Source: Methylobacterium oryzae (GTDB taxonomy: Bacteria; Pseudomonadota; Alphaproteobacteria; Rhizobiales; Beijerinckiaceae). Taken from it: 64,000 bases of DNA. A program made the position numbers and the translations under genes. The notes beneath the pieces are model-generated. The model searched no databases and had not been told where the DNA came from. It saw only the letters and a list, made by a program, of their open reading frames with translations. Shown piece after piece: positions 25,848 through 34,885 of this stretch. The stretch is taken from positions 1,060,501-1,124,500 of the forward strand of contig NZ_CP090349.1 in assembly GCF_021398735.1 (NCBI RefSeq). Reading direction: 5' to 3'. Each line of letters begins with the position of its first letter. Within the stretch, counting starts at the first letter, position 1.

Positions 25848-26183
25848 TCAATCCTTCTGCGGATCGTGGCCCCAGTTCATCAGCGACATCCGCCATGGGG
25901 AGTCGGGGTCCTTCCGGGCCTCGCCGCCCTGCTTGAGATGGCGGTGGACGTAGCCCACGACCTTGCGCATGGCGGCGTAGTCGTCGTCCGTCAGGTCGGC
26001 CTTCTTGGTGTCCTTGATCGCCAGGATCCGCCGGCCCATCTCGTGCCCGGTCGACTCGCCGCCGTCTTTCTTCTGGCCGACCCCCCGGCTCGCCGCGCTG
26101 TCGAGGTGCTTCCTCAGCGCCGCCGGCGTCATGTTGACGGCCTCGTTGAAGTCCTTCCACGTCTCCGCGTGATCGTCCGCCAT
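25848..26183 (-). CDS. DUF3140-family protein
   Basis: This 111-aa cytosolic protein matches the DUF3140 pattern: WKDFNEAVNMTPAALRKHLD, then SRGVGQKKDGGESTGHEMGR, RILAIKDTKKADLTDDDYAA, MRKVVGYVHRHLKQ and a C-terminal WRMSLMNWGHDP. The family is small, basic and of unknown function; some annotations suggest DNA binding. A GGGAGG ribosome site precedes the ATG at 26183. It is divergent from prfB across a gap with a 12-bp tandem repeat. Confidence 0.8.
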   Translation of the reverse strand: MADDHAETWKDFNEAVNMTPAALRKHLDSAASRGVGQKKDGGESTGHEMGRRILAIKDTKKADLTDDDYAAMRKVVGYVHRHLKQGGEARKDPDSPWRMSLMNWGHDPQKD

Positions 26184-26272
26184 CCGCCTGCCTCCCGGGC
26201 CGTGTCGCTCGTCCCCGACAACGCGCCCGAGGCTCGCCGGCTCGCCGCCATCCCTGCGGTCGGGCGCCGCAC

Positions 26273-26315
26273 GGGCGACGGGCGACGCGGCGGGCGACGT
26301 GGCGGGCGACGTGGC
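26273..26315. repeat. 12-bp tandem repeat between DUF3140 gene and prfB
   Basis: Three full units, GGGCGACGCGGC and twice GGGCGACGTGGC, occupy 26280-26315. A partial unit GGGCGAC precedes them. The array lies between two divergent genes. A second, unrelated 12-bp tandem array is at 55341-55400. Confidence 0.7.
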
Positions 26316-26333
26316 GGGGAAGCGTTTACAGGC

Positions 26334-26363
26334 CGGGTCCCGGGGGGTATCACCCCGACCCGA
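26334..26363. other. Bulged hairpin upstream of prfB
   Basis: Arms CGGGTC/GACCCG and GGGGT/ACCCC form an 11-bp stem with a 5-base bulge and a 3-base loop. It ends 43 bases before the prfB start. It could be a leader structure or a remnant; no function is assigned. Confidence 0.3.
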
Positions 26364-26406
26364 CGAGCTTCCATTCTCTCCCCACACCCCATTCCCGAAA
26401 AGCCAG

Positions 26407-27535
26407 ATGCGCGCCGAGATCGAGCAAGCCTCGGATGCCGCCAAGCAGTCTATAGGGCTGCTGAGGAGGCATCTTTGACTGGGATACAGTCGATAAACGC
26501 CTCGCGGAGCTGAACGCGGCTTCCGAGGACCCCGACCTCTGGAACGACGCCGAGGCCGCCCAGAAGGTCATGCGCGAGCGGCAGCAGCTCGACGAGGCCG
26601 TCACGGCGATCAAGAAGCTGGAGCGCGACCTCGAGGACGGCGCCACGCTGATCGAGCTCGGCGAGATGGAGGGTGACGAATCCTCGATCCGCGAGGGCGA
26701 GGCGGCGATCCTAGCCGTCGAGAAGGAGGCCGCGAGCCGGCAGGTCGAGACGCTTCTGTCGGGCGAGGCCGACGGCTTCGACACCTATCTCGAGGTCCAT
26801 GCCGGGGCCGGCGGCACCGAGAGCCAGGACTGGGCAAACATGCTCCAGCGCATGTATGCCCGCTGGGCCGAGCGCCGGAAGTACAAGGTCGAGGTCGTCG
26901 AGATGACCGACGGCGAGGAGGCCGGGATCAAGGGCGCCACGCTCCTGATCAAGGGCCACAACGCCTACGGCTGGCTCAAGACCGAGTCCGGCGTGCACCG
27001 TCTGGTCCGGATCTCGCCCTACGATTCCAGCGCCCGGCGGCACACCAGCTTCGCCAGCGTCTGGGTCTATCCGGTGATCGATGACCGGATCGAGATCGAG
27101 ATCAAGGAATCCGACTGCCGGATCGACACCTACCGGTCGTCCGGCGCCGGCGGCCAGCACGTCAACACCACCGACTCGGCGGTGCGCATCACCCACAACC
27201 CCACCGGGATCGTGGTCGCGTGCCAGCAGGAGCGCTCCCAGCACAAGAACCGGGCGACCGCCTGGAACATGCTGCGCGCCCGGCTCTACGAGGCGGAGCT
27301 GAAGAAGCGCGAGGAGAAGGCCAACGCCGAGGCCGCCTCCAAGACCGATATCGGCTGGGGCCACCAGATCCGGTCCTACGTGCTGCAGCCGTACCAGCTG
27401 GTGAAGGACCTGCGCACCGGCACCCAGTCCACCGATCCGGACGAGGTGCTCGACGGCGACCTCGACCCGTTCATGGAGGCCTCGCTCGCGCAGCGGGTCT
27501 ACGGCGGCGGCGAGGCGGTCGAGGATATCGACTGA
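26407..27535 (+). CDS. prfB: Peptide chain release factor 2, made by programmed +1 frameshift
   Basis: RF2 ends translation at UGA and UAA. The first 23 codons run from the ATG at 26407 ([20 protein letters not shown]) to an in-frame TGA at 26476-26478. Shifting +1 at CTT continues as [13 protein letters not shown], giving about 375 aa in all, the normal length. The shifted part contains the codon-recognition region [11 protein letters not shown] and the peptidyl-hydrolase motif GGQ in [17 protein letters not shown]. The TGA is the codon RF2 itself reads, so low RF2 raises frameshifting and gives feedback control. The gene must be annotated as a joined frame; as two separate frames it would look broken. 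Confidence 0.96.
26464..26479 (+). promoter_or_regulatory. RF2 programmed +1 frameshift site
   Basis: The site reads AGG-AGG-CAT-CTT-TGA-C. An internal Shine-Dalgarno (AGGAGG) stands before the slippery CTT and the in-frame TGA followed by C. The widespread form is AGG-GGG-TAT-CTT-TGA-C, so this is a variant with a full AGGAGG and CAT in place of TAT. Confidence 0.93.
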
Positions 27536-27555
27536 GGCGGCGTGAGCTGCCTCCC

Positions 27556-27648
27556 CGTCATCACGAGCGCAGCGAAGTGACCCAGGGCGGCGCGCGATCG
27601 ATCGGCGTGGCGCGACCCTGGATCGCTTCGCTCCGCTCGCAATGACGG
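27556..27648. repeat. Dispersed long imperfect palindrome, family A, copy 2
   Basis: The element runs from CCGTCATCACGAGCGCAGCG to GCTCCGCTCGCAATGACGG and is nearly self-complementary over about 93 bases (CAGGG ... CCCTG near the centre). It fills the convergent gap between prfB and ggt. It is the most complete of the four family A copies. Confidence 0.75.
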
Positions 27649-27719
27649 CGGTGCTGACAGAGAGCGCCGTTGAGGCCGCCAAAGGATGAGCGCCGGCGGC
27701 GCCCATCCTCCCACGCCTC

Positions 27720-29321
27720 TCAATACCCCAGCGCCGCCCCGTCCTTGCGCGGGTCGGATCCGGCCGCCAGCGTGCCGGCCTTGCGGTCGATCCAGATGAC
27801 CTGCCCCCCGCCGAGCGGCAGCGGCGCGCGGATCGCCGGGTGGCCGCGCTCGACCAGCCCCGCCATCACGGCGTCGGAGATCCCGCCCTCGACCTCCAGG
27901 CTGCCGCCGTAGGCGAAGCTGCGCGGGGCATCGAGGGCCTCCTGCACGTCGAGGCCCCGGTCGAGGAGACCGGAGAGCAGCTCGACATGGCCCATGGCTT
28001 GGTAATGGCCGCCCATGACGCCGAACGGCGCGACGGCCTGCCCGTCCTTCATCAGCATGCCGGGGATGATCGTGTGCATCGGCCGCTTGCCCGGCCCGAC
28101 GCTGTTCGGGTGGCCGCCCTCCGTGCGGAACGACAGGCCGCGATTGTGCAGCAGCACGCCGCTCTCGGGCGCCAGGATGCCGGAGCCGAAGCCCTGGAAG
28201 ATCGAGTTGATCAGCGACAGCGCGTTGCCGTCCCGGTCGACCACGCAGAGGTAGACCGTGTCCTTGTGGGCGCGGCCCTCGGCCATCTCGCGGGCGATCT
28301 CCGGATAGATCTCCGGCGCGCGGGCGCGGCCCATGTCGATCGCCCCGTGGGCGGCGGCCTTCCAGGCGTCGGAGAGCAGGTGCTCGGCCGGCACGTTGGC
28401 GAGGGCCGCGTCGCCGAACAGCACGTCGCGGTGATGGTAGCCCTGCTTGCAGACCTCGGCGAAGAGGTGGAGCCGGTCGAGGTCGGAGAGCGCGCCGACG
28501 TCGTAGTGCGACAGCACGTTCAGCATCATCAGCGCCGTCAGACCCTGGCCGGCGGGCGGGCACTCGTAGACGTCGTAGCCGCGGTAGCGGGTCGAGACCG
28601 GTGCGACCACGTCGGGCTGCGCGGCGGCGAAGTCGTCCAGCGTGTGCAGGCCGCCGAGGGCGTTCAGCCGGCTTACCATGTCCTCGGCGACGGGGCCCTC
28701 GTAGAAGGCGCGCGCCCCCGCCTCGGCGATCGCCCGGAGCGTCGCCGCGAGCTTCGGCAGGCGGACGACGCTGCCGATCGTCGGCGCCTGCCCGCCGGGC
28801 AGGTAGGTCTCGGCGGCGTACGGATCCGTGGCGACGCGCTCGGCGCCGCGCAGCCAGTCCCAGCCGACCCGCTGCTGCACGACGAACCCGTCCTCCGCGT
28901 AGCGGATCGCCGGCTGGAGCAGCTCGCCGAGGGACCGGGTGCCGTGCTCGCGCACGAGTAGATCCCAGGCCGCGACCGCGCCGGGCACCGTCACGGCGTG
29001 TGGCGAGGTCGGCGTGATGGTGACGCCGTGCTCGGCGTACCAGTCGGGCATGGCGGCGGCGGGCGCCCGGCCCGAACCGTCGAGGGCGATGGGCTTCGTG
29101 GCGCCCGCGGGGGCGTAGAGGGCGAAGCAGTCGCCGCCGATGCCGGTCATGAGCGGATCGACTACGCACTGCACGGCGACCGCCGCGATGCCGGCATCGA
29201 TGGCGTTGCCGCCGGAGCGCAGAACCTCGATGGCGGCGAGCGTCGAGAGCGGGTGCGAGGTCGCGACCGCGGCGTTGGCGGCGTAGACCGGGGAGCGGCC
29301 GGGGGCGGAGAAGTCTCTCAC
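27720..29321 (-). CDS. ggt: Gamma-glutamyltransferase
   Basis: This 533-aa Ntn-hydrolase cleaves gamma-glutamyl bonds of glutathione and related peptides. Recognisable parts are VATSHPLSTLAAIEVLRSGG, GNAIDAGIAA, VVDPLMTGIGGDCFALYAP, PPAGQGLTALMMLNVL and LLHNRGLSF. The autoprocessing Thr appears in KDTVYLCVVDRDGNA, where E. coli has TTH. There is no signal peptide, unlike the periplasmic E. coli enzyme, so it may act in the cytoplasm. Just upstream on the same strand, beyond a palindromic repeat, lies a complete peptide ABC transporter, which could supply gamma-glutamyl peptides. Confidence 0.93.
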   Translation of the reverse strand: MRDFSAPGRSPVYAANAAVATSHPLSTLAAIEVLRSGGNAIDAGIAAVAVQCVVDPLMTGIGGDCFALYAPAGATKPIALDGSGRAPAAAMPDWYAEHGVTITPTSPHAVTVPGAVAAWDLLVREHGTRSLGELLQPAIRYAEDGFVVQQRVGWDWLRGAERVATDPYAAETYLPGGQAPTIGSVVRLPKLAATLRAIAEAGARAFYEGPVAEDMVSRLNALGGLHTLDDFAAAQPDVVAPVSTRYRGYDVYECPPAGQGLTALMMLNVLSHYDVGALSDLDRLHLFAEVCKQGYHHRDVLFGDAALANVPAEHLLSDAWKAAAHGAIDMGRARAPEIYPEIAREMAEGRAHKDTVYLCVVDRDGNALSLINSIFQGFGSGILAPESGVLLHNRGLSFRTEGGHPNSVGPGKRPMHTIIPGMLMKDGQAVAPFGVMGGHYQAMGHVELLSGLLDRGLDVQEALDAPRSFAYGGSLEVEGGISDAVMAGLVERGHPAIRAPLPLGGGQVIWIDRKAGTLAAGSDPRKDGAALGY

Positions 29322-29443
29322 GGGATGTCCTGCTCTGCTGGGCGACTTAAAGAATCACCGCTCGATGCATATCGCCACCTCGGGATGAGGCGGTGACGGA
29401 GATGACGGCGCGGCCTCGTCCATGACGGATGGCTTCGCCGCCT

Positions 29444-29535
29444 CGTCTCTGCGAGCGCAGCGAAGCAATCCAGTCGGCGCAACGCTGAGCAACCTCGCGC
29501 TGCCCTGGGTCACTTCGCTGCGCTCGTGATGACGG
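29444..29535. repeat. Dispersed long imperfect palindrome, family A, copy 3
   Basis: The element begins CGTCTCTGCGAGCGCAGCG and ends ACTTCGCTGCGCTCGTGATG before GACGG. It is the only copy here between genes of the same direction, dppF and ggt. As a hairpin in the message it could limit read-through or protect the upstream dpp message. Confidence 0.7.
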
Positions 29536-29582
29536 CGGAGGCCGGGCTGACCGGTTGTTCCGATCGAGGATCGCCTGGACGA

Positions 29583-30506
29583 TCACGCGTGCTGCCCTCT
29601 CGGCAGCGCCACCCAGTGCCCAGGCGCCACCTCGGTGAGCGGCCCGTCGGGCGGCTGGTCGTGGCCAGTGAGGTCGCGCGCGGCAAGGCGCGCCCGCTCC
29701 TCGGCCGGGTGCGGCACCGGCACGGCGGCGAGCAGGCGCCGGGTGTAGGGGTGGCGCGGATCCTCGTAGAGCGCGGCGGCCTCGGCGAGCTCGACGATCC
29801 GCCCGCGCCAGAGCACCGCGACCCGGTGGCAGAGGTAGCGCACCATGCGCAGGTCGTGCGAGATGAACAGGTAGGACAGGCCCATCTCGTCCTGCAGGTC
29901 CTGCAGCAGGTTCACCACCTGCGCCTGGATCGAGACGTCGAGCGCCGCGATCGGCTCGTCGGCGACGATGAAGCTGGGCTTGAGGGCGATCGCCCGGGCG
30001 ATGCAGATGCGCTGGCGCTGGCCGCCCGAGAACTGGTGCGGGTAGCGCCCCATGAACCGCGGATCGAGCCCGACCCGCTGGAACAGGGCGGCAACCGCCT
30101 CCCGCCGCTCCGGGCCGCGCATGTCCCGCCGATGCAGCTTGAACGCCTCCGCGACGTACTCGCCGGCGCTCATCCGCGGGTTGAGGGCCGCGTAGGGATC
30201 CTGGAACACGGTCTGGATTCGCGCGCGCATCTTGCGCATGGCGCCCGCCGAGAGCTTGGCGAGGTCGGTGCCCTCGAAGGCGATCGTGCCCGAGGTCGGC
30301 GGGTTGAGCATGGTCACGGCCCGGCCGATTGTGGATTTGCCGGAGCCGGACTCGCCCACGAGGCCCAGGGTCTCGCCGGGGCGGATGTCGAAGCTCACGC
30401 CCTCGACGGCGCGGAACACCGCGCCCTTGCCGCCCCACCAGGAGCGGAGGGGATAATGCTTGGACAGGTCGCGCACCGAGACGACCGGCTGCTGCGACGC
30501 GTTCAT
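29583..30506 (-). CDS. dppF: Peptide ABC transporter ATP-binding protein (DppF type)
   Basis: This 307-aa ATPase has Walker A GLVGESGSGKST (about 49-60), Q-loop VFQDPYAALNPRM, signature FSGGQRQRICIARA, Walker B SFIVADEPIAALD and H-loop FISHDLRMVRYL. The C-terminal oligopeptide-transporter extension (EDPRHPYTRRLLAAVPVPHP) marks the DppF/OppF group. It pairs with DppD to power import. It is the last gene of the operon and overlaps dppD by four bases (ATGA). Confidence 0.93.
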   Translation of the reverse strand: MNASQQPVVSVRDLSKHYPLRSWWGGKGAVFRAVEGVSFDIRPGETLGLVGESGSGKSTIGRAVTMLNPPTSGTIAFEGTDLAKLSAGAMRKMRARIQTVFQDPYAALNPRMSAGEYVAEAFKLHRRDMRGPERREAVAALFQRVGLDPRFMGRYPHQFSGGQRQRICIARAIALKPSFIVADEPIAALDVSIQAQVVNLLQDLQDEMGLSYLFISHDLRMVRYLCHRVAVLWRGRIVELAEAAALYEDPRHPYTRRLLAAVPVPHPAEERARLAARDLTGHDQPPDGPLTEVAPGHWVALPRGQHA

Positions 30507-31531
30507 CGCGCGGCCTCCTCACCCAGGAGCTTCGGCAAGTCGTACCAAGCGGCGACGAGGTGGCCCGGAGCGGCGCCGGGCGCCTGCGCCAGGGGCGGCA
30601 TCTCGGCCCGGCAGCGCGGCGTCGCGAAGGCGTTGCGCGGCGCGAACGGGTCGCCCGGCGGGAGATGGCGCATGTCCGGCGGCGCGCCCTCGATCTGGTG
30701 GAGGCGCCGCCGCCCGGCGCGGCCGCCGGAGAGATCCGGCAGGGACCGCAGCAGGCCGAGCGTGTAGGCGTTGCGGGGATCGGCGAAGATGTCGTCGACC
30801 GGGCCGCGCTCCAGGATCCGGCCGGCATACATCACCTGCACGGTGTCGCTGATGCCCGCCACCACGCCGAGATCGTGGGTGATCCAGATGATCGCCATGC
30901 CGAGCTCACGCTTCAGCTCCTGCACCAGGGCGACGATCTCGGCCTGGACGGTGACGTCGAGCGCCGTGGTCGCCTCGTCGGCGATCAGAAGCTTCGGCCG
31001 GCAGCTCAGGCCGATCGCGATCATCACGCGCTGGCGCTGGCCGCCGGAGAACTCGTGCGGGTACTGGTCGAGGCGCGCGGCCGCGTTCGGGATGCGCACG
31101 AGGTCGAGCAGCTCCCGGGCCCGGGCGCGGGCCGCGCGGGCGTCGAGGCCGAGATGGATGCGCAGCGGCTCGACGATCTGCGCCGCCACGGTCATGCCGG
31201 GGTTGAGCGAGCTCATCGGGTCCTGGAACACGAAGCCGATCGCGCCGCCGCGGATCTTGCGCAGGTCCCGCTCCTTCAGGGCGAGGAGGTCGCGTCCCTC
31301 GAACAGCACCTGCCCGCCGGTGATGCGGCCGGGCGGGCGCGGGATCAGGCCCAGCATGGCCAGCACGTGCACGCTCTTGCCGGAGCCGGACTCGCCGACG
31401 ATCCCCAGCGTCTCGCCCTCGTGCAGCGTGTAGGACACGCCGTTGACCGCGTGGACCGCGCCGCCGTCGGTGTCGAAGGCGACCGCGAGGTCGCGGACGT
31501 CGAGGAGGGGCTTCGTCATCGCGGCCGTCAT
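30503..31531 (-). CDS. dppD: Peptide ABC transporter ATP-binding protein (DppD type)
   Basis: This 342-aa ATPase has Walker A GIVGESGSGKS at about 43-53, signature FSGGQRQRVMIAIGL, Walker B KLLIADEATTALD and H-loop WITHDLGVVAGI. The C-terminal part includes PRNAYTLGLLRSLPDL and a long tail of the kind that binds a 4Fe-4S cluster in some DppD proteins. Only one cysteine (TPRCRAEM) is seen there, so no cluster is expected. It overlaps dppF and dppC by four bases each. It energises import with DppF. Confidence 0.93.
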   Translation of the reverse strand: MTAAMTKPLLDVRDLAVAFDTDGGAVHAVNGVSYTLHEGETLGIVGESGSGKSVHVLAMLGLIPRPPGRITGGQVLFEGRDLLALKERDLRKIRGGAIGFVFQDPMSSLNPGMTVAAQIVEPLRIHLGLDARAARARARELLDLVRIPNAAARLDQYPHEFSGGQRQRVMIAIGLSCRPKLLIADEATTALDVTVQAEIVALVQELKRELGMAIIWITHDLGVVAGISDTVQVMYAGRILERGPVDDIFADPRNAYTLGLLRSLPDLSGGRAGRRRLHQIEGAPPDMRHLPPGDPFAPRNAFATPRCRAEMPPLAQAPGAAPGHLVAAWYDLPKLLGEEAAR

Positions 31532-32457
31532 GTGCGCTGCCTCGGATCGAGGGCGTCCCGCAGGCCGTCGCCGAACAGGTTGAAGGCGAGTACCGCGAGG
31601 AAGATCGACAGGCCGGGCCAGATCGCCATCCAGGGCGCCTCGTCCATGAAGTTCTTGGCGGTGTTGAGCATCGCCCCCCAGGACGGCTCGGGCGGCTGCT
31701 GACCGAGGCCGAGGAACGACAGGCTCGCCTCCGCGATGATCGCGGCCGCGATGGTCAGCGTCGCCTGGACGAGGATCGCCGGGACGATGTTGGGCAGGAT
31801 GTGGACCCGGGCGATCCGCCAGGGCGGGTTGCCCATGGCGCGCGCGGCCTCGACGAACTCCTCCGCCGCCACGGCGCGCACCTGCGCCCGGGTCAGCCGG
31901 ATGAAGGTCGAGGTCGCCGAGAGGCCGATCGCGATCATCGCGTTGACGAGGCTCGGGCCCAGGAAGGCGGCGAGCGCGATCGCCAGGATCAGGAACGGTA
32001 TCGCCAGCAGCGCGTCGGTGAGCCGGGAGATCGCGCCGTCGATCCAGCCACCCGCGTAGCCGGCGAGCAATCCCAGGGGCAGGCCGAGGGACACCGCCAG
32101 CGCCACCGAGACGAGGCCGGCGCCGAGCGAGGCCCGGGTGCCGAAGATGATCCGTGAGAGCACGTCGCGCCCGACCTCGTCGCCGCCGAACGGGTGCGCG
32201 AGGCTCGGGGGCCCGCGGACGTTGCCCCAGTCGGTGGCTGTCGGGTCGTAGGGAGCGATCCAGGGCGCGAACACCGCCATCAGCACCAGCAGGCCGACGA
32301 TGACGAGGCCCACGACCGCGCTCCGGCGCGCGCGCAGGCGTCGCCAGAAGGCCGCGAGGGTGCCGGGCTCTTGGAGGATGGCGTGGGCGGGGGCGCCGGA
32401 CGGGGCGGCCTCCAGGCCGACCGCCTCGGCGCGGGCGATCTCGCTGCCGGTGCTCAT
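31528..32457 (-). CDS. dppC: Peptide ABC transporter permease (DppC type)
   Basis: This 309-aa inner-membrane protein has a cytosolic start, a first span VVGLVIVGLLVLMAVFAPWI and the DppC signature YDPTATDWGN...HPFGGDEVGRDVLSRI. Further spans follow, with the permease coupling motif in EFVEAARAMGNPPWRIARVH and ASLSFLGLGQQPPEPSWG. It forms the channel with DppB. Four-base overlaps on both sides show tight coupling. Confidence 0.93.
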   Translation of the reverse strand: MSTGSEIARAEAVGLEAAPSGAPAHAILQEPGTLAAFWRRLRARRSAVVGLVIVGLLVLMAVFAPWIAPYDPTATDWGNVRGPPSLAHPFGGDEVGRDVLSRIIFGTRASLGAGLVSVALAVSLGLPLGLLAGYAGGWIDGAISRLTDALLAIPFLILAIALAAFLGPSLVNAMIAIGLSATSTFIRLTRAQVRAVAAEEFVEAARAMGNPPWRIARVHILPNIVPAILVQATLTIAAAIIAEASLSFLGLGQQPPEPSWGAMLNTAKNFMDEAPWMAIWPGLSIFLAVLAFNLFGDGLRDALDPRQRT

Positions 32458-33398
32458 GCCCGCCTCAGCTTCGGGTTCACGGCCGCCGCGAGCAGGTCGG
32501 CGGCGAGGTTCAGGGCGATGTAGGTGGCGGCCGTGCAGATCACGACGCCCTGCACGGTGGCGAAGTCCCGGTTGAACACCGCATCGACCATCAGCTTGCC
32601 GAAGCCCGGCACGGAGAAGACCTGCTCGGTGAGCACCGCCCCCGACAGGAGCTGGCCGAATTCCAGCGCCCCCAGGGTGATGATCGGGATCGCGGCGTTG
32701 GGCAGCGCGTGCCGCAGGGTGACCCGCAGCGGCGAGACGCCCTTGGCGCGCGCGGTACGGACGTAGTCGGAGCCGAGCACGCCGAGCATCGCCGCGCGGG
32801 TGTGGCGCATCATAACCGCCGCGATGGCGTTGCCGAGCACGAAGGCCGGCATCGCCATGGCGGCGAGGTTCTCTGACAGGCTCTCGAATGGTGAGACATA
32901 GCCCGAGGCCGGCAGCCAGCCGAGCTCCACCGAGAACAGCAGGATCAGCAGGATCCCGAGCCAGAAATTCGGCACCGACAGGCCCCAGAGGGCGATCCCG
33001 TTGGCGACCGTGTCGGCGGCCTGACCGCGCTTGACCGCCGAGAGCACGCCCATCGGCACGCCGATGGCGAGCGCCACCAGCATGGCGAGGCAGGCGAGTT
33101 CCAGCGTGACCGGCAGCTTCTCGACGATCAGCTCGGAGACCGGCTTCTGCAGCCGGATCGACTCGCCGAGATCGCCGCGCAGCACGCCGCCGGCCCAGTA
33201 GGCGTAGCGGACCGGCAGGGGCTCATCGAGGTGGTACTTCTCGCGGATGAAGGCGATCACCTGCGGGTCGCGCTCCTCGCCGGTGAGCGCCGTGGCGACG
33301 TCGCCCGGCAGCAATTGCTGCAGGGCGAAGATGATCATCGAGGCGAGGATCAGGGTCGGGACCGCCAGGGCAAGGCGCCGTGCGAGAAACCGCAGCAT
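32454..33398 (-). CDS. dppB: Peptide ABC transporter permease (DppB type)
   Basis: This 314-aa inner-membrane protein begins MLRFLARRLALAVPTLILAS, the typical DppB/OppB start. It has about six spans and the coupling motif DYVRTARAKGVSPLRVTLRH, followed by ALPNAAIPIITLGALEFGQL and the DppB end region GFGKLMVDAVFNRD. A longer frame runs upstream antisense-like through dppA, but the ATG at 33398 overlaps the dppA stop and matches the family start. It heterodimerises with DppC. Confidence 0.93.
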   Translation of the reverse strand: MLRFLARRLALAVPTLILASMIIFALQQLLPGDVATALTGEERDPQVIAFIREKYHLDEPLPVRYAYWAGGVLRGDLGESIRLQKPVSELIVEKLPVTLELACLAMLVALAIGVPMGVLSAVKRGQAADTVANGIALWGLSVPNFWLGILLILLFSVELGWLPASGYVSPFESLSENLAAMAMPAFVLGNAIAAVMMRHTRAAMLGVLGSDYVRTARAKGVSPLRVTLRHALPNAAIPIITLGALEFGQLLSGAVLTEQVFSVPGFGKLMVDAVFNRDFATVQGVVICTAATYIALNLAADLLAAAVNPKLRRA

Positions 33399-34885
33399 CA
33401 GTTCAGCTTCAGCCCGGTGAAGCGCACGAGCCCGTCCGGGTAGGGCACGAAACCCGTGATCTTCTGGCTGTAGGCCCAGAGCAGCTTGCGGTGCAGGATG
33501 TAGATGCCCGGCCGGTCCTTCAGGACCTGATCGGCCAGGGCCTTCCAGGCAGCCTTGCGCTTGGCCGGATCCACCGTCCCGCGCTCCGCCTGGAGGGCCG
33601 CGTCGGCTTCCGGGCTGCAGTACTTGGGATAGTTCAGCGCCGCCTTGCAGGCCAGGAAGCTGAACGTGTTGCCGTCCGGGTCCGAGCGGCCGCTCCAAGA
33701 ATAGAGCTGCGCCTCGTAGTTGCCCTTGTCGGCGGCATCGAGCGCGGTCGTGAAGTCCACGGCCTGGATCTTCACGTCGAAGCCGGCCTCCTTGGTCATC
33801 GCCTGGATCACCTGGCCGACCTGCGGCGACTCGCTGTTGGCGTAGACGGTCAGCGTGATCTGCGGGTTCGGCTTCCCGGCCTCGGCCAGCAGCGCCTTGG
33901 CCTTGGCGACGTCCCGCTTCGGGATCGGGTACTCGGCGACGTAGTTCGGGTTCTTCGGGTTGACCCACTGGTTCCCGGCCAGGAACTCGCCGTTGTAGAC
34001 CACCTGATTGATGGCGTTGCGGTCGATGGCCGCCTCGAAAGCGGCGCGCACCTTCGGGTCGGAGACCGGCGAACCGGCCTTGTGGGGGTTGAACAGGATC
34101 TCTTGGAAGCCGAGCTCGTAGGTTGAGTCGAGCTTCAGCTTGGCGTCACGCTTCACCTGTGCCACGTCGGTGGGGGCGAGGCGCTCCAAGAGGTCGAGCT
34201 GACCCGCGCGGAGGTTGGTGAGCCGCACGGTGGCGTCAGGGATCGGCCGGAACTCGATCCGCTGGATGTGGATCGCGTCCTTGTTCCAGTAGTCGGCGAA
34301 ACGCTCAACCACGATCCGGTCCTGAGGCACCCGCTCGACGAACTTGTACGGACCGGCGCAGACCGGCGCGGAGGCGAACTTGTCGCCGAGCCGTTCAGCG
34401 GCCTTGGGCGAGACCATCATGCCGGCCCGGTCGGTGAACTGCGCGAGCAACGGCGCGAACGGCTGCTTCAGGTTGATGCGGAAAGTCAGGTCGTCGACGA
34501 CATCCACGGAGTCGATCGGCGCGATCTCCGAGCGGCGCTGCGAGCCCGGCATCTTCATGTGGCGCTCGATCGAGAACTTGGCCGCCGCGGCGTCGAGCCT
34601 CTCGCCGTCGTGGAACAGCACGCCCGGGCGCAGGTGCATGGTCAGCGCCTTCTCGTCAGGCGAGAGTTCCCAGGAGGTCGCGAGCTGCGGCACCGGTTTC
34701 AGATCGGGCCCGATATCCACGAGCTTGTCGCAGAGCGCGGCGAACACCATCCGGCTCGCGAAGGTCCGGGCGAGCGTCGGGTCGAGGGCGTCCGGATCCT
34801 CCATCATGCCGTAGCGCAGGGTCTGCGCGGCGGCGGGCCCGGTGAGGGCGAGCCCGGCGAGGAGACAGGCGGCGTAACGCAACAT
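33398..34885 (-). CDS. dppA: Periplasmic peptide-binding protein (DppA/SBP_bac_5 family)
   Basis: This 495-aa protein has a signal peptide (MLRYAACLLAGLALTGPAAA, then Q). The SBP family-5 fold includes YGMMEDPDALDPTLARTFAS, PQLATSWELSPDEKALTMHL, VLFHDGERLDAAAAKFSIER and AAIDRNAINQVVYNGEFLAG. It captures peptides for the DppBCDF transporter; glutathione or gamma-glutamyl peptides are a guess from the neighbouring ggt. The frame is open to 35029, but the ATG at 34885 gives a clean signal peptide. It is the first gene of the operon. Its stop overlaps the dppB start. Confidence 0.93.
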   Translation of the reverse strand: MLRYAACLLAGLALTGPAAAQTLRYGMMEDPDALDPTLARTFASRMVFAALCDKLVDIGPDLKPVPQLATSWELSPDEKALTMHLRPGVLFHDGERLDAAAAKFSIERHMKMPGSQRRSEIAPIDSVDVVDDLTFRINLKQPFAPLLAQFTDRAGMMVSPKAAERLGDKFASAPVCAGPYKFVERVPQDRIVVERFADYWNKDAIHIQRIEFRPIPDATVRLTNLRAGQLDLLERLAPTDVAQVKRDAKLKLDSTYELGFQEILFNPHKAGSPVSDPKVRAAFEAAIDRNAINQVVYNGEFLAGNQWVNPKNPNYVAEYPIPKRDVAKAKALLAEAGKPNPQITLTVYANSESPQVGQVIQAMTKEAGFDVKIQAVDFTTALDAADKGNYEAQLYSWSGRSDPDGNTFSFLACKAALNYPKYCSPEADAALQAERGTVDPAKRKAAWKALADQVLKDRPGIYILHRKLLWAYSQKITGFVPYPDGLVRFTGLKLN

